A DNA stretch of 64,000 nt from Zhongshania aliphaticivorans (GCF_902705875.1 NZ_CACSIK010000001.1:1109994-1173993); one strand, 5' to 3'. Numbered from the stretch's first letter, positions 7,737 to 16,947 are shown. Notes: generated by a model not told the origin, from the letters alone. Numbers and translations are program-made.

Positions 7737-8870
7737 ATGGATTTTTCATTAACAGAAGAACAGGTCATGCTCAAAGACAGCGTGGCAAAATTTTTAGCCG
7801 ACAACTATGCCCCAGAGCAGCGTGAAGCCCTAGTTAAACAGGACGCGGGGTATAGCGAAGCTCATTGGAATTCGTTTTCTGAATTAGGTTGGTTAACCAT
7901 TCCGTTCTCAGAAGAACTGGGCGGCTTTGGCGGCAATATTGCCGATGTGACTGCGGTGATGGAAGAGTTTGGCAAAGTATTAGTGGTAGAGCCATATTGG
8001 TCATCCATTATTTTAACGGGGCAACTGCTTGCACGCAGCTCTAATCAAGAGCTCAAGTCGCGGCTAATGCCCGAAGTTATTTCTGGCCAGTCGCAATTGA
8101 GTTTTGCTTGGTTAGAGGATCAAGCTGGGTTTTCGTTAAGTCATGTGGCTACAACAGCTACCAAGCACGGTGAAGGTTATAACTTGACTGGGGCTAAGCG
8201 ATTAGTGCTAAACGCCGCAGCCGATCAATTTATCATTGCCGCTCGTGTCAGTGGCGATATTAATAGCGAATCAGGTCTTTGTTTGTTTATTGTGGATGCT
8301 AAAAACCCTGCCATAAATATTGAGCGTGTTAGATTAATGGATGGTCAATACGCTTGTAATATCACGTTTACTGATTTGTTTGTTGCGCAGCACGATATGC
8401 TAACCACTGAAGGTGACGCTTATCCGTTAATCGCTGAGGTTGTTGACGAGGCCTTGGTGGCTTTGTGTGCTGAAGCGGTGGGCGCCATGACCTATCTGTA
8501 TAAAGCTACCACGGAGTACGCGAACACACGCAAGCAATTTGGCGTGGCTATAGGTAGCTTCCAAGCTTTGCAGCACCGCATGGTCGATATGTTTATGGCG
8601 ACAGAGCAGTGTCGCTCATTGTTGATTCGCGCGCAATGCGCCATCTTGGATGGCAGTGATGAGCGCAGCCAAGATATTGCTGTATTAAAGGCGATGGTCG
8701 GTAAATACGGTCGTAAAGTGGCAGAAGAGGCGGTGCAATTGCACGGCGGTATGGGTGTTACTAATGAGATGCCCATTGGTCATTATTTAAAAAGACTGAT
8801 GATGATTGATATGTATTTTGGTGGTTCAGATATTCATCGTCGGCGCTTTTGTGATATGCGGTACAAATAA
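7737..8870 (+). CDS. Acyl-CoA dehydrogenase, probable partner subunit
   Basis: 377 residues with the acyl-CoA dehydrogenase fold: TRKQFGVAIGSFQALQH near 264-280 and QLHGGMGVTNEMPIGHYLKR near the end. The C-terminal motif reads YFGGSDIHR, so the usual catalytic Glu is Gly. At the alternative isovaleryl-type position the alignment places Ala239 (DEALVALCAEAVG), so neither site has the base. This pattern is known for subunits of heterotetrameric acyl-CoA dehydrogenases in steroid and cyclic side-chain catabolism. AGAGGA precedes the start. Co-transcribed with the gene before and the acyl-CoA synthetase after. Confidence 0.85.
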   Translation: MDFSLTEEQVMLKDSVAKFLADNYAPEQREALVKQDAGYSEAHWNSFSELGWLTIPFSEELGGFGGNIADVTAVMEEFGKVLVVEPYWSSIILTGQLLARSSNQELKSRLMPEVISGQSQLSFAWLEDQAGFSLSHVATTATKHGEGYNLTGAKRLVLNAAADQFIIAARVSGDINSESGLCLFIVDAKNPAINIERVRLMDGQYACNITFTDLFVAQHDMLTTEGDAYPLIAEVVDEALVALCAEAVGAMTYLYKATTEYANTRKQFGVAIGSFQALQHRMVDMFMATEQCRSLLIRAQCAILDGSDERSQDIAVLKAMVGKYGRKVAEEAVQLHGGMGVTNEMPIGHYLKRLMMIDMYFGGSDIHRRRFCDMRYK

Positions 8871-8913
8871 GTTATCTAGAAATAAACAATAAATATAACA
8901 GCAGAGGGATGTA

Positions 8914-10467
8914 ATGAAGCTATTTAATAATCTGAATGACCATATAGGGTTTCATGCACGGGTTCGCGGCGACATGATGATGGCCAGCGATAGTGTAAAA
9001 AGCCTGAATTACGGAGAAGCTTGGGACTACATCAACACCATTGCCGCTCATATTCAAAGTGGGGGTATTAGCAAGGGAGATCGAGTAGCGATTTTAGCTA
9101 AAAACTCGGTAGACAATCTGTGCGTTTTTCTGGCCTGCGCACGTATCGGCGCGGTGGTGGTTGGATTAAATTACCGTCTTGCACCGGCAGAGGTCGAGTT
9201 TATAGCGAGCAATGCCGATGTCGAAATGTTATTTTTTGACAAGGAGTTTGATGAGCTTCGCGGGGAGTATTTGCGATCTAAACCCTGTGTGTGTCTTGAC
9301 AGCGCTGAACCCGCACCGCTGCTAGAAAACTGGCTGCAAAGTCCCGCAAACTTGAATGAAGTTGAAATAAACGGCGACGATATTTTGTTTCAGATGTACA
9401 CCAGTGGCACTACCGGTTTACCAAAAGGGGTCTTGGTGAGCCATTACAATGTGCTGGCAAATACCTACCAAGCGCCAATGACCACTGGCGTGGGGGGGCG
9501 GGTTGGTGAGGTTGCCTTGGTTATTGCACCTACCTTTCATGCCGTCGGTCTTGTGGGCTCACTGCTTGGGGTTATTTATGGTGGGTCTATGATCATTCAT
9601 CGAGATTATGACCCTGTGGGCATGATAGAAACACTAGCCAAAGAGCGTATCAGCACAGTGGCGGTGATTCCGGTGATGCTACAGTTCTCCTTGGCAATGG
9701 TACCGAATATTAAAGACTACGATTTTTCTGCGTTGCACTCCATTAATTACGGAGCGTCACCCATTTCAGAAACCCTGCTGCAGCAAGGTATGGAGGCCTT
9801 TGGTTGTGATTTTATTCAGGGCTACGGTCAAACTGAATCCACCATGGCGTTGACCTTTCTGACTGCCGAGGATCATAAAAAAGCCTTAGCTGGTCGCCCA
9901 GAGTTACTTCGCTCCTGTGGACGTGCAGTGTTTGGCACTGAAGTCAAAATTGTTGGAGATGATGGCCAAGAATTACCACTGGGAGAGATAGGCGAGATCG
10001 TTGCCAAAGGCCCGCAGGTAATGCAGGGTTACTGGAAAAATCCAGAAGCCACTGCAAAGACGGTGGCCGATGGTTGGTTACACACTGGTGACGCCGGCCG
10101 CATGGATGAAGAAGGCTATATTTATATTCAAGACCGTGTAAAAGATATGATCATTTCCGGTGGTGAGAATATTTACCCCGCTGAAATTGAAAATGTATTG
10201 ATGGCTCACTCGCAAATACAGGATGTCTCTATTATTGGTGTGCCGGACCAAAAATGGGGCGAAATCCCGCTTGCGGTTATTGTGTCTGGCGGTCAGCCTG
10301 AGCTCAGCGCGGAAGAGCTTATTGAGTTCTGCCGAGGTAAGTTAGCCGGCTACAAAATTCCACGCAAGGTGGAATACCTTGATGCCTTGCCTCGCAATCC
10401 AACAGGCAAGGTGTTAAAGAAAGATATAAGGGTAATGATGGCTGAGAAATACCCGCCCATCGCTTAA
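8914..10467 (+). CDS. Acyl-CoA synthetase (AMP-forming)
   Basis: 517-residue ANL-superfamily ligase that activates a carboxylate as acyl-AMP then acyl-CoA. The P-loop motif YTSGTTGLPKG is at about 162-172, GYGQTEST (A5) near 300, the hinge-region TGDAGRMDEEGYIYIQDRVKDMIISGGENIYPAEIE is intact, and the C-terminal lysine motif PRNPTGKVLKKDI is present. Start ATG has an AGAGGG site. It sits 43 bases after the second dehydrogenase, suggesting it loads the acid the dehydrogenases oxidise. Its end overlaps the convergent LysR gene by four bases. Chain length and ring preference cannot be read. Confidence 0.9.
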   Translation: MKLFNNLNDHIGFHARVRGDMMMASDSVKSLNYGEAWDYINTIAAHIQSGGISKGDRVAILAKNSVDNLCVFLACARIGAVVVGLNYRLAPAEVEFIASNADVEMLFFDKEFDELRGEYLRSKPCVCLDSAEPAPLLENWLQSPANLNEVEINGDDILFQMYTSGTTGLPKGVLVSHYNVLANTYQAPMTTGVGGRVGEVALVIAPTFHAVGLVGSLLGVIYGGSMIIHRDYDPVGMIETLAKERISTVAVIPVMLQFSLAMVPNIKDYDFSALHSINYGASPISETLLQQGMEAFGCDFIQGYGQTESTMALTFLTAEDHKKALAGRPELLRSCGRAVFGTEVKIVGDDGQELPLGEIGEIVAKGPQVMQGYWKNPEATAKTVADGWLHTGDAGRMDEEGYIYIQDRVKDMIISGGENIYPAEIENVLMAHSQIQDVSIIGVPDQKWGEIPLAVIVSGGQPELSAEELIEFCRGKLAGYKIPRKVEYLDALPRNPTGKVLKKDIRVMMAEKYPPIA

Positions 10468-11354
10468 GACTCCGAGGTCATTTTACTGCACAGCGCTACC
10501 CAAAATTCGACAGCGGCTTTTTTGTGGCGCTGCTTGGGTAGCGCAAAGTAAAATGTGCGGGTCATATCGCGATTGGCCAATGTGAGGGGGACTAAGTCGC
10601 CGTTGCGAAAATCATTTTGCAGTACCACCTTAGATAGGCAGCCTATGCCTAAACCTGACTCCACCGCGCTTTTAATGGCCTCGTTGTGCTTAAATTCTCG
10701 GTATATTTCGATGTCGGGCAGCAGCCCAGCAAGCGCCCGATCAAAGGTGTGACGAGCCCCTGAGTCGGGTTCGCGCAATATCCAGCGGGCGGCTTTAATG
10801 TCTTTATCTTTGAGTACACCCTTTTGAGCAAGAGGGTGAGAGGCACTGCAAAACACTACCAGTTCGTCTTCTTGCCATGGGATTAGCTCTAGCTCACGGT
10901 GCTGAACTTCGCGCTCAATCATTCCCACGTCAACTTCATAATTCAGCACTTTGGCAACAATATCTGGGGTATTCGCGGTTTCAAACTGCACGTCGGCTTC
11001 GGGGTAATTGTGTAGATAGTCTGCGAGATAACGAACTACAAGGTGGTTGCCAATGGTGAAGCTGGCGCCAACGCGCAGATGGCCAATATCCGCATGCCGT
11101 TTGAGGGAATCATCAAACTGCTGACAATGGGCAAACAGGGTCTCGGCTTCTTTGCGTAATGTGTGACCAATCGCGTTGAGTTTGAGCTTATTGCCTTTGC
11201 GGTCAAATAGATTCACGCCATATGCTTTTTCAAGGCTTTGTAGCGCGGCGCTTGCCGCTGATTGAGAAAGACAGAGTTCATCTGCGGCCCGAGAAACGCT
11301 TTGATGTTTGGCTACCGAGAGAAATATTTCGAGCTGTCGAATTGTAAAATTCAC
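10464..11354 (-). CDS. LysR-family regulator, CysL/YeiE-like
   Basis: 296 residues from the GTG at 11354, chosen because AAGGAA sits just upstream and the product then begins at the conserved NFTIRQLEIFLSVA helix. The N-terminal helix-turn-helix (SVSRAADELCLSQSAASAALQSLE) is standard. The effector domain GASFTIGNHLVVRYLADYL resembles the CysL/YeiE/CbbR-type branch, whose members include sulfite- and sulfur-responsive regulators. It is divergent from cysC-sat with a palindrome between (11407-11427), so control of sulfate activation is a reasonable guess. The alternative is control of the convergent acyl-CoA operon. Confidence 0.85.
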   Translation of the reverse strand: MNFTIRQLEIFLSVAKHQSVSRAADELCLSQSAASAALQSLEKAYGVNLFDRKGNKLKLNAIGHTLRKEAETLFAHCQQFDDSLKRHADIGHLRVGASFTIGNHLVVRYLADYLHNYPEADVQFETANTPDIVAKVLNYEVDVGMIEREVQHRELELIPWQEDELVVFCSASHPLAQKGVLKDKDIKAARWILREPDSGARHTFDRALAGLLPDIEIYREFKHNEAIKSAVESGLGIGCLSKVVLQNDFRNGDLVPLTLANRDMTRTFYFALPKQRHKKAAVEFWVALCSKMTSES

Positions 11355-11406
11355 AATGATTTCCTTCGATAGTAGTGTCAAAACGCACGCACTAAGGGGT
11401 TGTTTA

Positions 11407-11427
11407 AGTATCGATAAAATCGATACT
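11407..11427. promoter_or_regulatory. Palindromic operator, probably for the LysR regulator
   Basis: Arms AGTATCGAT and ATCGATACT are perfect inverted repeats around AAA, fitting the T-N11-A dyad of LysR binding sites. It lies 52 bases upstream of the LysR start and 140 upstream of cysC. A TATAAT sequence follows at 11431-11436 and could be a -10 element reading toward cysC, although no good -35 is seen at 17 bases. Confidence 0.55.
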
Positions 11428-11567
11428 GACTATAATAATATCCCGTTTTACTTGTGATGAAAATGCTTTTAATATGGCCGCCTGTTAAAGCTAGCGCTCG
11501 AAAAGAGCTGTATTGCTATTGGCGATATAGATTTTGACTAGCATAAATTCCCATGGGAGATAAATGA

Positions 11568-12179
11568 ATGACCGACGTTAAAGCGACGAATGTATATTGG
11601 CATGACGGTGAAGTAAGCCGTGAAGACCGTAACAAATTGTTAAAGCAAAAGGGCGCAACACTTTGGTTTACGGGTTTGTCAGGCAGTGGTAAGAGTACCG
11701 TTGCGGTTGCTTTAGAAAAAGCATTAATGGAAAAAGGTCATCTTTGTTACCGCTTAGACGGCGATAATATCCGTCTTGGCATCAATAAGAACCTTGGGTT
11801 TAGTGCTGAAGACCGCACTGAAAACATTCGTCGTATCGGTGAGATCTCAAAACTATTTGTCGATACCGGTGTGATTGTACTGTCTAGTTTTGTTAGCCCC
11901 TACCGCGCAGACCGCGATATCGTTCGTGAATTACACGACGCTGGCGAAATGGATTTCCTCGAGATTTTCGTTGATGTGCCATTAGATGTAGCAGAAGAGC
12001 GTGATCCCAAAGGCTTGTACAAAAAAGCACGTGCAGGCGAGATCAAAAATTTCACCGGCATCTCCGATCCGTACGAAGCACCTTTGAAGGCTGAGCTAGT
12101 CTTAAACAGCCATGAGCAAAGCTTGGAAGAAGAAGTAGAAATTTTATTAGCGATGATGGCCGAGCGCGGCATTATCTAA
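11568..12179 (+). CDS. cysC: Adenylylsulfate (APS) kinase
   Basis: 203 residues. Phosphorylates adenosine 5'-phosphosulfate to PAPS in sulfate assimilation. The P-loop GLSGSGKST is at 36-44, the substrate segment RLDGDNIRLGINKNLGFS follows at about 63-80, then ENIRRIGEISKLF and the loop FVSPYRADRD; the lid region DPKGLYKKARAGEIKNFTGI is intact. Stand-alone CysC, not fused to CysN. GGGAGA precedes the start. Sat follows after 72 bases containing a hairpin, so the two form a sulfate-activation operon. Confidence 0.95.
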   Translation: MTDVKATNVYWHDGEVSREDRNKLLKQKGATLWFTGLSGSGKSTVAVALEKALMEKGHLCYRLDGDNIRLGINKNLGFSAEDRTENIRRIGEISKLFVDTGVIVLSSFVSPYRADRDIVRELHDAGEMDFLEIFVDVPLDVAEERDPKGLYKKARAGEIKNFTGISDPYEAPLKAELVLNSHEQSLEEEVEILLAMMAERGII

Positions 12180-12208
12180 ATTGCGCGGCGCCTGTCGGCG
12201 TCGGCAAT
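12180..12208 (+). other. Hairpin between cysC and sat
   Basis: Outer arms ATTGC/GCAAT and inner arms GGCGCC/GGCGTC (one G-U) around a TGTC loop form a stable stem just after the cysC stop. No T run follows, so it may tune relative expression or mRNA decay in the operon rather than stop transcription. Confidence 0.4.
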
Positions 12209-12251
12209 CATTGACACATCACGAATTTATTAAGTACACGGAGCATTAAAA

Positions 12252-13448
12252 ATGATTAAGCCACATGGCGCTGACGCCTTAAGCCCATTATTTGTCGCTG
12301 ACGCAGAACAACATAAAGCACTTAGCGCAGAAGCAGAAACACTGCCTTCACTACTCGTTAGCTCTGCTGCGGCGGCGAACGCGGTAATGTTGGGTGCGGG
12401 TTACTTTACCCCATTAAAAGGCTATATGAATTTGGCAGATTCTTTGGCGGTTGCCAAAGATCTTTGTACAACTGACGGTTTGTTCTGGCCCGTTCCTATC
12501 GTTAACTTAACGAAAGATGCTCAAGGTATTACTGCTGGTCAGCGCATTGCACTTCGTGACCCCAATGTTGAAGGTAATCCTGTCTTAGCGATCATGGATG
12601 TTGCCGCAGTTGAGACTGTGAGCGCTGAGCAGATCGACTTTATGGCTGAGAATATTTTTGGCACTCTGGATGATAAGCACCCAGGTGTGCAAACCTTTAA
12701 AGGGCAGGGTAACACCTTGTTGTCTGGTCCTATTCAGGTGCTGAACTTCTCTTATTTCCAAGCGGACTTCCCTGATACTTTCCGTACTGCGGTAGAAATT
12801 CGCAATGAAATTGCAGAGCGTGGCTGGGAAAAAGTGGTTGCCTTCCAAACCCGTAACCCAATGCACCGTGCCCACGAAGAACTTTGCCGCATGGCAATGA
12901 ATGACCTTGGCACCGACGGTATTTTGATCCACATGCTACTGGGTCAATTGAAGCCTGGCGATATTCCAGCTCATGTACGCGATGCATCTATTCGTAAAAT
13001 GGTTGATGTGTATTTCCCCAAAAATACTGTGATGATCACGGGTTACGGCTTTGATATGTTATATGCCGGCCCACGTGAAGCGGTCCTTCACGCCTTGTTC
13101 CGTCAAAACTGTGGTTGTACTCACCTTATTGTTGGTCGTGATCACGCTGGTGTAGGTGATTACTACGGTGGTTTTGATGCGCAAACTATTTTCGATGAGA
13201 AAGTTCCTGCTGGCGCATTGGATATCGAAATTTATCGTGCCGACCACACGGCTTACTCTAAGAAGCTAGACAAAGTTGTCATGATGCGTGATGCACCTGA
13301 TCACAGCAAAGAAGACTTTGTTTTGCTATCGGGTACTAAAGTCCGTGAAATGTTGGGCAATGGTATTGCGCCACCACCTGAGTTTTCACGCCCTGAAGTT
13401 GCGAAAATCCTGATGGACTACTACCAAATTGAAGATGCCAAGGCGTAA
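12252..13448 (+). CDS. sat: Sulfate adenylyltransferase (ATP sulfurylase), Sat type
   Basis: 398 residues. Makes APS from ATP and sulfate. The active-site motifs are visible: QTRN at 199-202, HRAH at 205-208, and GRDHAGVGDYYG near 296. This is the single-polypeptide Sat family, not the CysD/CysN heterodimer common in enterics. No APS kinase domain is fused, and CysC is encoded immediately upstream. ACGGAG precedes the start. A strong terminator follows at 13477-13513. Confidence 0.95.
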   Translation: MIKPHGADALSPLFVADAEQHKALSAEAETLPSLLVSSAAAANAVMLGAGYFTPLKGYMNLADSLAVAKDLCTTDGLFWPVPIVNLTKDAQGITAGQRIALRDPNVEGNPVLAIMDVAAVETVSAEQIDFMAENIFGTLDDKHPGVQTFKGQGNTLLSGPIQVLNFSYFQADFPDTFRTAVEIRNEIAERGWEKVVAFQTRNPMHRAHEELCRMAMNDLGTDGILIHMLLGQLKPGDIPAHVRDASIRKMVDVYFPKNTVMITGYGFDMLYAGPREAVLHALFRQNCGCTHLIVGRDHAGVGDYYGGFDAQTIFDEKVPAGALDIEIYRADHTAYSKKLDKVVMMRDAPDHSKEDFVLLSGTKVREMLGNGIAPPPEFSRPEVAKILMDYYQIEDAKA

Positions 13449-13476
13449 TCGCTAAGGTTCTAAAGGTAGTTTGCAC

Positions 13477-13513
13477 AAAAAGCCGGTGTTATTAAATTAG
13501 CACCGGCTTTTTT
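13477..13513 (+). terminator. Intrinsic terminator after sat
   Basis: AGCCGGTG (13481-13488) pairs with CACCGGCT (13501-13508) around a 12-base AT loop, followed by six T's (13508-13513). AAAA on the 5' side makes it potentially bidirectional, which suits the convergent AraC-like gene. Confidence 0.88.
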
Positions 13514-13554
13514 GTTGGATGTATTAAATGTTGAGCGGGATATTCTAAGTGAGA

Positions 13555-14532
13555 TTACTCGCTGTAAAAAAGCTCATAGAAATGGGGCGTATTGTCTGGC
13601 ATTAGCATCGATGCAATGACGTCGTTTGGCACATGAACTTGTGATTGATAGTGGCTTGCCCGTTTACAAACCTGCTGCTCTAAGAGACTATCGAAATCTG
13701 TGTTAGCGCTTTGCAATTCGCGCTTTAAATCCGCTGTTGAAAGGTCCATATAAAACGCAAGCTCATCTTCGCTGCAATGGGAAAACCGCAGGCGTTCATC
13801 AAGCAGTAAGCGAGCGCGCTCAATAAAGTTACGGTTGTGAAGTAACTCCTCGTGCAGGCTTTTAATGTGTAGCTCCATGCTTCGTAACAGCGTGGGGTCG
13901 CTGCTGTGGATGCTAAATTCCAAATAATCGACGGGAAAGTGGATGGCGTCATTGGCTTGGTCAAAGCGGATGTCACAATCGAAAAAGTCGTGGAAGGTCT
14001 TAGAAAAATTTGCACCGGGGTCAGCAAAACTAAAATCCACTTTATCGGGGCGCCATAAATGGCCTGACAAATTGCTCAGCAGTAAAAACATTTGTGCAGT
14101 GCCTAATAGATTGCGTTGGCGGTAGTATTTTTGACTGAAGCTGTTAGTGGATTTGAACAGGGTTACGTGATCACCGCTGATTTGGCTTTGCCAGTAGCCG
14201 GTATCATGATAAAACGCCGTGTAATGGCTGGCGTGGTTTAGACCGGCGGCAACATCCGAACTTAAAGCCATGAGCATGGTGGGAAGGCCCAGCTGCGGCG
14301 ATTGCAGTTTGCGGGCAATGTGTAGGGCGATATCGTGGCAGTGAAAATCTTTGGCAATGGTCTCCAACACTATATTGAGCAAGTGGCTGGGGACAAGTTG
14401 GCCAGCTTGAGATAATAATTTTTCAGACAGTTGCAGTTTTACTAGAACGTCTTTTAAATCAATGCCAAGGTCCTTACAAGCGGCATGAAGAGCATGGAGT
14501 ACGTCATCGTCTTCGGTTAGTGCTGGCTTCAT
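13555..14532 (-). CDS. AraC-like regulator with degenerate, truncated DNA-binding domain
   Basis: 325 residues. The N-terminal ~220 residues match the OruR-type sensory domain of the other two AraC proteins in the window (IALHIARKL, LGTAQMFLLL, FDQANDAIHFPVDYLE). The first helix-turn-helix region is weak (SEDELAFYMDLSTADLKRELQ). The second lacks the LGFSE-SAFSRAFKRW signature: the protein stops at HFYELFYSE where that signature should begin. It may be a ligand-binding protein that no longer binds DNA well, or an altered regulator. It diverges from the molybdopterin oxidoreductase across 245 bases. Confidence 0.7.
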   Translation of the reverse strand: MKPALTEDDDVLHALHAACKDLGIDLKDVLVKLQLSEKLLSQAGQLVPSHLLNIVLETIAKDFHCHDIALHIARKLQSPQLGLPTMLMALSSDVAAGLNHASHYTAFYHDTGYWQSQISGDHVTLFKSTNSFSQKYYRQRNLLGTAQMFLLLSNLSGHLWRPDKVDFSFADPGANFSKTFHDFFDCDIRFDQANDAIHFPVDYLEFSIHSSDPTLLRSMELHIKSLHEELLHNRNFIERARLLLDERLRFSHCSEDELAFYMDLSTADLKRELQSANTDFDSLLEQQVCKRASHYQSQVHVPNDVIASMLMPDNTPHFYELFYSE

Positions 14533-14777
14533 CGTTTCCCCATATTGTCGTTATATCCTTTTGTTCATTGCGAGCAAAATATATGCCTAGTTTGCACTAT
14601 GCTGTTATGGCTGTGCCTCAAACTGATGCGAAGTTATTGGGGCAGTTTGCTCCACTAGACCGCTGTGTTGTAGCGATAAAGAGGTAATTCTTTGTATTCG
14701 CTGCTAACATCGACTATAACGCGTGCGCTATTGCGACGCACTCCATGACAATAATGATGCTTGAGAGAGGTGATCCC

Positions 14778-16937
14778 GTGACTGAAGCAAAAAAACATTA
14801 CCGCACCTGTAATTTATGTGAAGCGATGTGTGGTATCGAAATCACGGTAGAGAACGAGAAAATTAGCAGCATTAAGGGCGACGCAGAAGATAGTTTTAGT
14901 CGCGGTCACATTTGTCCCAAGGCCATCGCCTTAAAAGATTTGTATGAAGATCCCGATCGAATTCGCAAGCCCATGGAAAAAGTGGATGGTGAGTGGCGGG
15001 AGCTGTCTTGGGATGAGGCATTCGATAAAGTAGTGGCGCGTATCCAATCCTTGCAGGCCAAACATGGCAATGATGCACTTGGTGTCTACCTAGGCAATCC
15101 CAATGTTCACAATACCGGCTCCTTACTGATGAGTGGCAGTGTATTACGAGCGTTAAATACCAAAAATAAGTTTTCTGCGACGTCGGTTGATCAGTTGCCT
15201 CACCATATTGTGTCTTGGAAATTGTTTGGCCACCAGCTCAGAATTCCCGTTCCCGATATAGATAATACCGATCATTTCCTTATTTTTGGCGCTAATCCGC
15301 TAGCCTCAAATGGCAGTATTATGAGCGTGGCCGATGTTAAACAGCGGCTAAAGGACGTTCGTAAACGGGGCAAGGTGGTAGTGGTAGACCCTCGCCGCAC
15401 TGCCACGGCAGAGTTGGCCGATGCCCATCATTTTGTGCGTCCAGGTACGGATGTGCTGGTGTTATTAGCTATGTTGCATGTGCTGTTTGCTGAGGGCTTG
15501 GTCAATACCGGAAATGTAGCCAAGCATTTCGACCAGGGACCAATGAGCTTGGCGGATAAATTTACTGAGTACAGTCCCGAAAAAGTAGCGCCGATAACCG
15601 GTATGTCTGCCGCGATTATCCGTGATATGGTTCGTGATTTTTGCAGTGCCAAAGCACCGGTGTTGTATGGCCGTCTTGGCGTGTCGGTGCAGGAATTTGG
15701 CACGCTCAGCCAGTATCTTATTATGCTGTTTAATATGCTCACCGGGCGGCTGGATAGCGTGGGTGGCTTAATGTTTACCAAGCCTGCTGTCGATATTCTT
15801 GCCCAGAGTGGTCGTGGCAATATGGGCCGTTTTCACAGCCGAGTTCGGGGGCTACCCGAATTTAATGGCGAGCTACCTGTGGCGGCCCTAGCGGAGGAAA
15901 TTACCACGCCCGGCGAGGGGCAAATCAAGGGCATGATATTGATTGCCGGTAACCCAGTGTTATCAACGCCTAATGGCGAGCAGCTAGATCGCGCCTTCAA
16001 GGACTTGGAGTTGCAGGTGGCAATCGACTTCTACATAAATGAAAGTAGTCGTCATGCCGATTTTATTTTACCGCCAGTCAGCCCATTGGAGCGGGAGCAT
16101 TACGATGTGATTTTTAATGTCTTAGCCGTGCGTGATAATGCGCGTTACGCCAAGGCCTTATTTCCGCGAAAGGCTGACGCTCGTCACGACTGGGAAATTT
16201 TACTGAGCTTGCGCGATCGTCTTCAGCCGCCAAAGGGGCTGAAAGAAAAGCTAAGTCGACAATTGCTGCGAAGTGCTGGCCCAGCTGGGCTACTGACCTT
16301 TTTACTGCGTCAGGGCCCTTACGGTGGTGGCTTAAACCCCTTTAAAGGTTTGTCTTTGGGCAAATTAAAGCGGTCACCTCACGGTGTAGACCTTGGTGCG
16401 CTGAAACCGGCATTGCCTAAAGGTTTATACCACCGAGATCGAAAGATTCATCTTGAGGCTGAGTTTTTCCTTAAAGATTTGGCAAGGGTAGATAGTAAAT
16501 TCTTTGACAATGATGGCGTACCAGAAAAATTCTTATTGATTGGCCGCCGCGATGTTCGCAGCAACAACTCGTGGCTACACAATAGTCACCGTTTGGTAAA
16601 AGGTAAATCGCGCTGCACGGCCTTAATTAACCCGCTTGATGCTCAGGCATTGGCTATTGCCGATGGCGATATGGTCAAAGTGAGCTCACGGGTGGGAAGT
16701 GTTGAATTAGCCGCGCAGCTCAGTGACGAGATGATGACTGGGGTGATTAGCATCCCGCATGGCTGGGGGCATAGCCTGAGCGGAACGCAATGGCAGACAG
16801 CAGAAGCTCATGCCGGTGTTAGCGTTAATGACCTTACCGATGAAATGCATATTGATGAGCTGTCAGGAAATGCCGTGCTAAATGGCGTTCCCGTCACCCT
16901 TGAGTCCATGTCTATGAATGAGGCGGTTAGTGCGTAA
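14778..16937 (+). CDS. Molybdopterin oxidoreductase with N-terminal 4Fe-4S cluster
   Basis: 719 residues from the GTG at 14778, chosen for the AGAGGTG site six bases upstream; an ATG at 14745 is in frame. The N-terminus has a Cys set for a 4Fe-4S cluster (C11, C14, C18, C46, in CNLCEAMCG and HICPK), then the formate dehydrogenase/nitrate reductase-like catalytic domain (WDEAFDKVVARI, VVVDPRRTATAELADAHHFVRPGTD). A C-terminal molybdopterin-dinucleotide-binding domain follows (LLIGRRDVRSNNSW...NPLDAQALAIADGDMVKVSS). No twin-arginine signal is seen, so it is probably cytoplasmic. No partner electron-transfer subunit is adjacent. Substrate unknown. Confidence 0.85.
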   Translation: MTEAKKHYRTCNLCEAMCGIEITVENEKISSIKGDAEDSFSRGHICPKAIALKDLYEDPDRIRKPMEKVDGEWRELSWDEAFDKVVARIQSLQAKHGNDALGVYLGNPNVHNTGSLLMSGSVLRALNTKNKFSATSVDQLPHHIVSWKLFGHQLRIPVPDIDNTDHFLIFGANPLASNGSIMSVADVKQRLKDVRKRGKVVVVDPRRTATAELADAHHFVRPGTDVLVLLAMLHVLFAEGLVNTGNVAKHFDQGPMSLADKFTEYSPEKVAPITGMSAAIIRDMVRDFCSAKAPVLYGRLGVSVQEFGTLSQYLIMLFNMLTGRLDSVGGLMFTKPAVDILAQSGRGNMGRFHSRVRGLPEFNGELPVAALAEEITTPGEGQIKGMILIAGNPVLSTPNGEQLDRAFKDLELQVAIDFYINESSRHADFILPPVSPLEREHYDVIFNVLAVRDNARYAKALFPRKADARHDWEILLSLRDRLQPPKGLKEKLSRQLLRSAGPAGLLTFLLRQGPYGGGLNPFKGLSLGKLKRSPHGVDLGALKPALPKGLYHRDRKIHLEAEFFLKDLARVDSKFFDNDGVPEKFLLIGRRDVRSNNSWLHNSHRLVKGKSRCTALINPLDAQALAIADGDMVKVSSRVGSVELAAQLSDEMMTGVISIPHGWGHSLSGTQWQTAEAHAGVSVNDLTDEMHIDELSGNAVLNGVPVTLESMSMNEAVSA

Positions 16938-16947
16938 GGAGTAGTAA

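Noticed and set aside
14745..14777. Upstream ATG start for the molybdopterin oxidoreductase
   Set aside because: No ribosome site before 14745, whereas the GTG at 14778 has AGAGGTG at good spacing.
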